A stretch of DNA of 64,000 bases, taken from Akkermansia muciniphila (lineage in GTDB: Bacteria > Verrucomicrobiota > Verrucomicrobiia > Limisphaerales > BJHT01). The notes beneath the pieces were generated by a model. The model was not told the DNA's origin and searched no databases. It saw only the letters and a list, made by a program, of their open reading frames with translations. How positions within the stretch are numbered: the stretch's first letter is position 1; every line of letters starts with the position of its first letter. The stretch spans positions 124,001 through 188,000 of the forward strand of contig CAMAUZ010000001.1 in NCBI GenBank assembly GCA_945861535.1. Direction: 5' to 3'. Shown piece by piece: positions 63,372 through 64,000 of the stretch. A program made the position numbers and the translations under genes.

Positions 63372-64000
63372 GCATCGAGCTTAAGAACATCACCAAACAG
63401 TTCGGCGGCGTTTCCGCCGTCAACGACGTGAGCTTCACCGTCGCCGACGGCCAGCTCGTCGCGCTGCTCGGCCCTTCCGGCTGCGGCAAGACCACCGTGC
63501 TGCGGATGATTTCCGGTCTCGAAGCGCCGACCGCCGGCGAGATTTTCGTGCGCGGCAAACGCGTCAACGACGTGCCCGTGCAGAAGCGCAACATCGGCTT
63601 CGTCTTCCAAGGCTACGCACTCTTCAAGAGCATGAGCGTGGCGGACAACATCGCCTTCGGCCTCAAAATCAAAAAATGGTCGAAGCCGGACCGCACCGCG
63701 CGCGTGGAGGAGTTGATTGAACTGCTCGGCCTGAAAGATTTGGAGAAACGCTTTCCCCATCAGCTTTCCGGCGGCCAGCGCCAGCGCGTCGCCCTCGCCC
63801 GCGCGCTCGCGCCCAAGCCGGACGTGCTCCTGCTCGACGAACCGTTCGCCGCCGTGGATGCCAAAATCCGCCAGGAGCTGCGCGAGATGCTCGTCAGCCT
63901 CCACCACGAACTGAACGTCACGACCATCTTCGTCACGCACGACCAGGAGGAAGCGATGGAGGTCAGCAACCGCATCGTCATCTTCGACAAGGGCCACCTC
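63368..64000 (+). CDS. cysA: Sulfate ABC transporter ATP-binding protein CysA, partial
   Basis: The first 211 residues are visible before the right edge. Walker A GPSGCGKTT (35-43), the Q loop VFQGYALF, the signature LSGGQRQRVALARAL (about 132) and Walker B VLLLDEPFAAVD are intact, and FVTHDQEEA completes the site. It powers the CysT-CysW permease. The start overlaps the cysW stop by 4 bases. Confidence 0.94.
   Translation, partial: MSIELKNITKQFGGVSAVNDVSFTVADGQLVALLGPSGCGKTTVLRMISGLEAPTAGEIFVRGKRVNDVPVQKRNIGFVFQGYALFKSMSVADNIAFGLKIKKWSKPDRTARVEELIELLGLKDLEKRFPHQLSGGQRQRVALARALAPKPDVLLLDEPFAAVDAKIRQELREMLVSLHHELNVTTIFVTHDQEEAMEVSNRIVIFDKGHL

Overview
The window reads as chromosomal DNA of a GC-rich bacterium of the Verrucomicrobiota, probably a soil or freshwater Pedosphaera/Limisphaerales type. 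This is an inference from gene content: two short pseudopilin-like proteins with the [13 protein letters not shown] start, a planctomycete-type cytochrome/DUF1549/DUF1553 protein paired with a DUF1501 protein, a DUF4838 protein, a very large secreted protein, and many dispersed palindromic repeats. No rRNA and no marker protein is present to settle the taxonomy.

Layout. 1-2370: a thioredoxin-like lipoprotein (cut by the left edge), pyrC, tRNA-Gly(TCC) and a CDGSH protein. 2900-9850: a carbohydrate-use region with a beta-propeller lactonase, an MFS transporter, a ceramidase-like hydrolase, a galactonate-dehydratase-like enolase-superfamily enzyme and an SDR dehydrogenase. 10340-18560: a two-domain PPK2 kinase, a DUF4838 protein, a Fic toxin (frameshifted) with its antitoxin, a DUF1186/SEC-C protein and two pseudopilin-like proteins. 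18760-25500: the DUF1549/1553 protein and the DUF1501 protein, closed by a clear terminator. 25978-46000: a zinc-ribbon membrane protein, then six tandem DUF4139-type secreted proteins, a lipoprotein and a 2,748-residue membrane protein. 46178-52017: an M20 peptidase, two ABC-2 permeases and an MFS/spermidine-synthase fusion. 52430-64000: a sulfur-assimilation region (cysI, Rrf2 regulator, YezD, porin, sulfate-binding protein, M14 peptidase, cysT, cysW, cysA), interrupted by a small toxin-antitoxin island at 54184-56869.

Two things stand out. First, the array at 28511-36213 holds five closely related secreted proteins whose two conserved halves flank a central segment of about 45-60 residues that differs completely between copies, and the copies look mosaic. 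The array leads into a lipoprotein and a giant protein made of two related halves, with a pseudopilin-like helix and a second signal-peptide-like segment buried inside. I suggest, as inference, that the cluster builds a diversified cell-surface structure. Second, the window is full of modular palindromic elements in at least a dozen sequence families. They lie between genes, at gene ends, inside a transporter loop, and in frame between the start codon and the signal peptide of most genes of the array.
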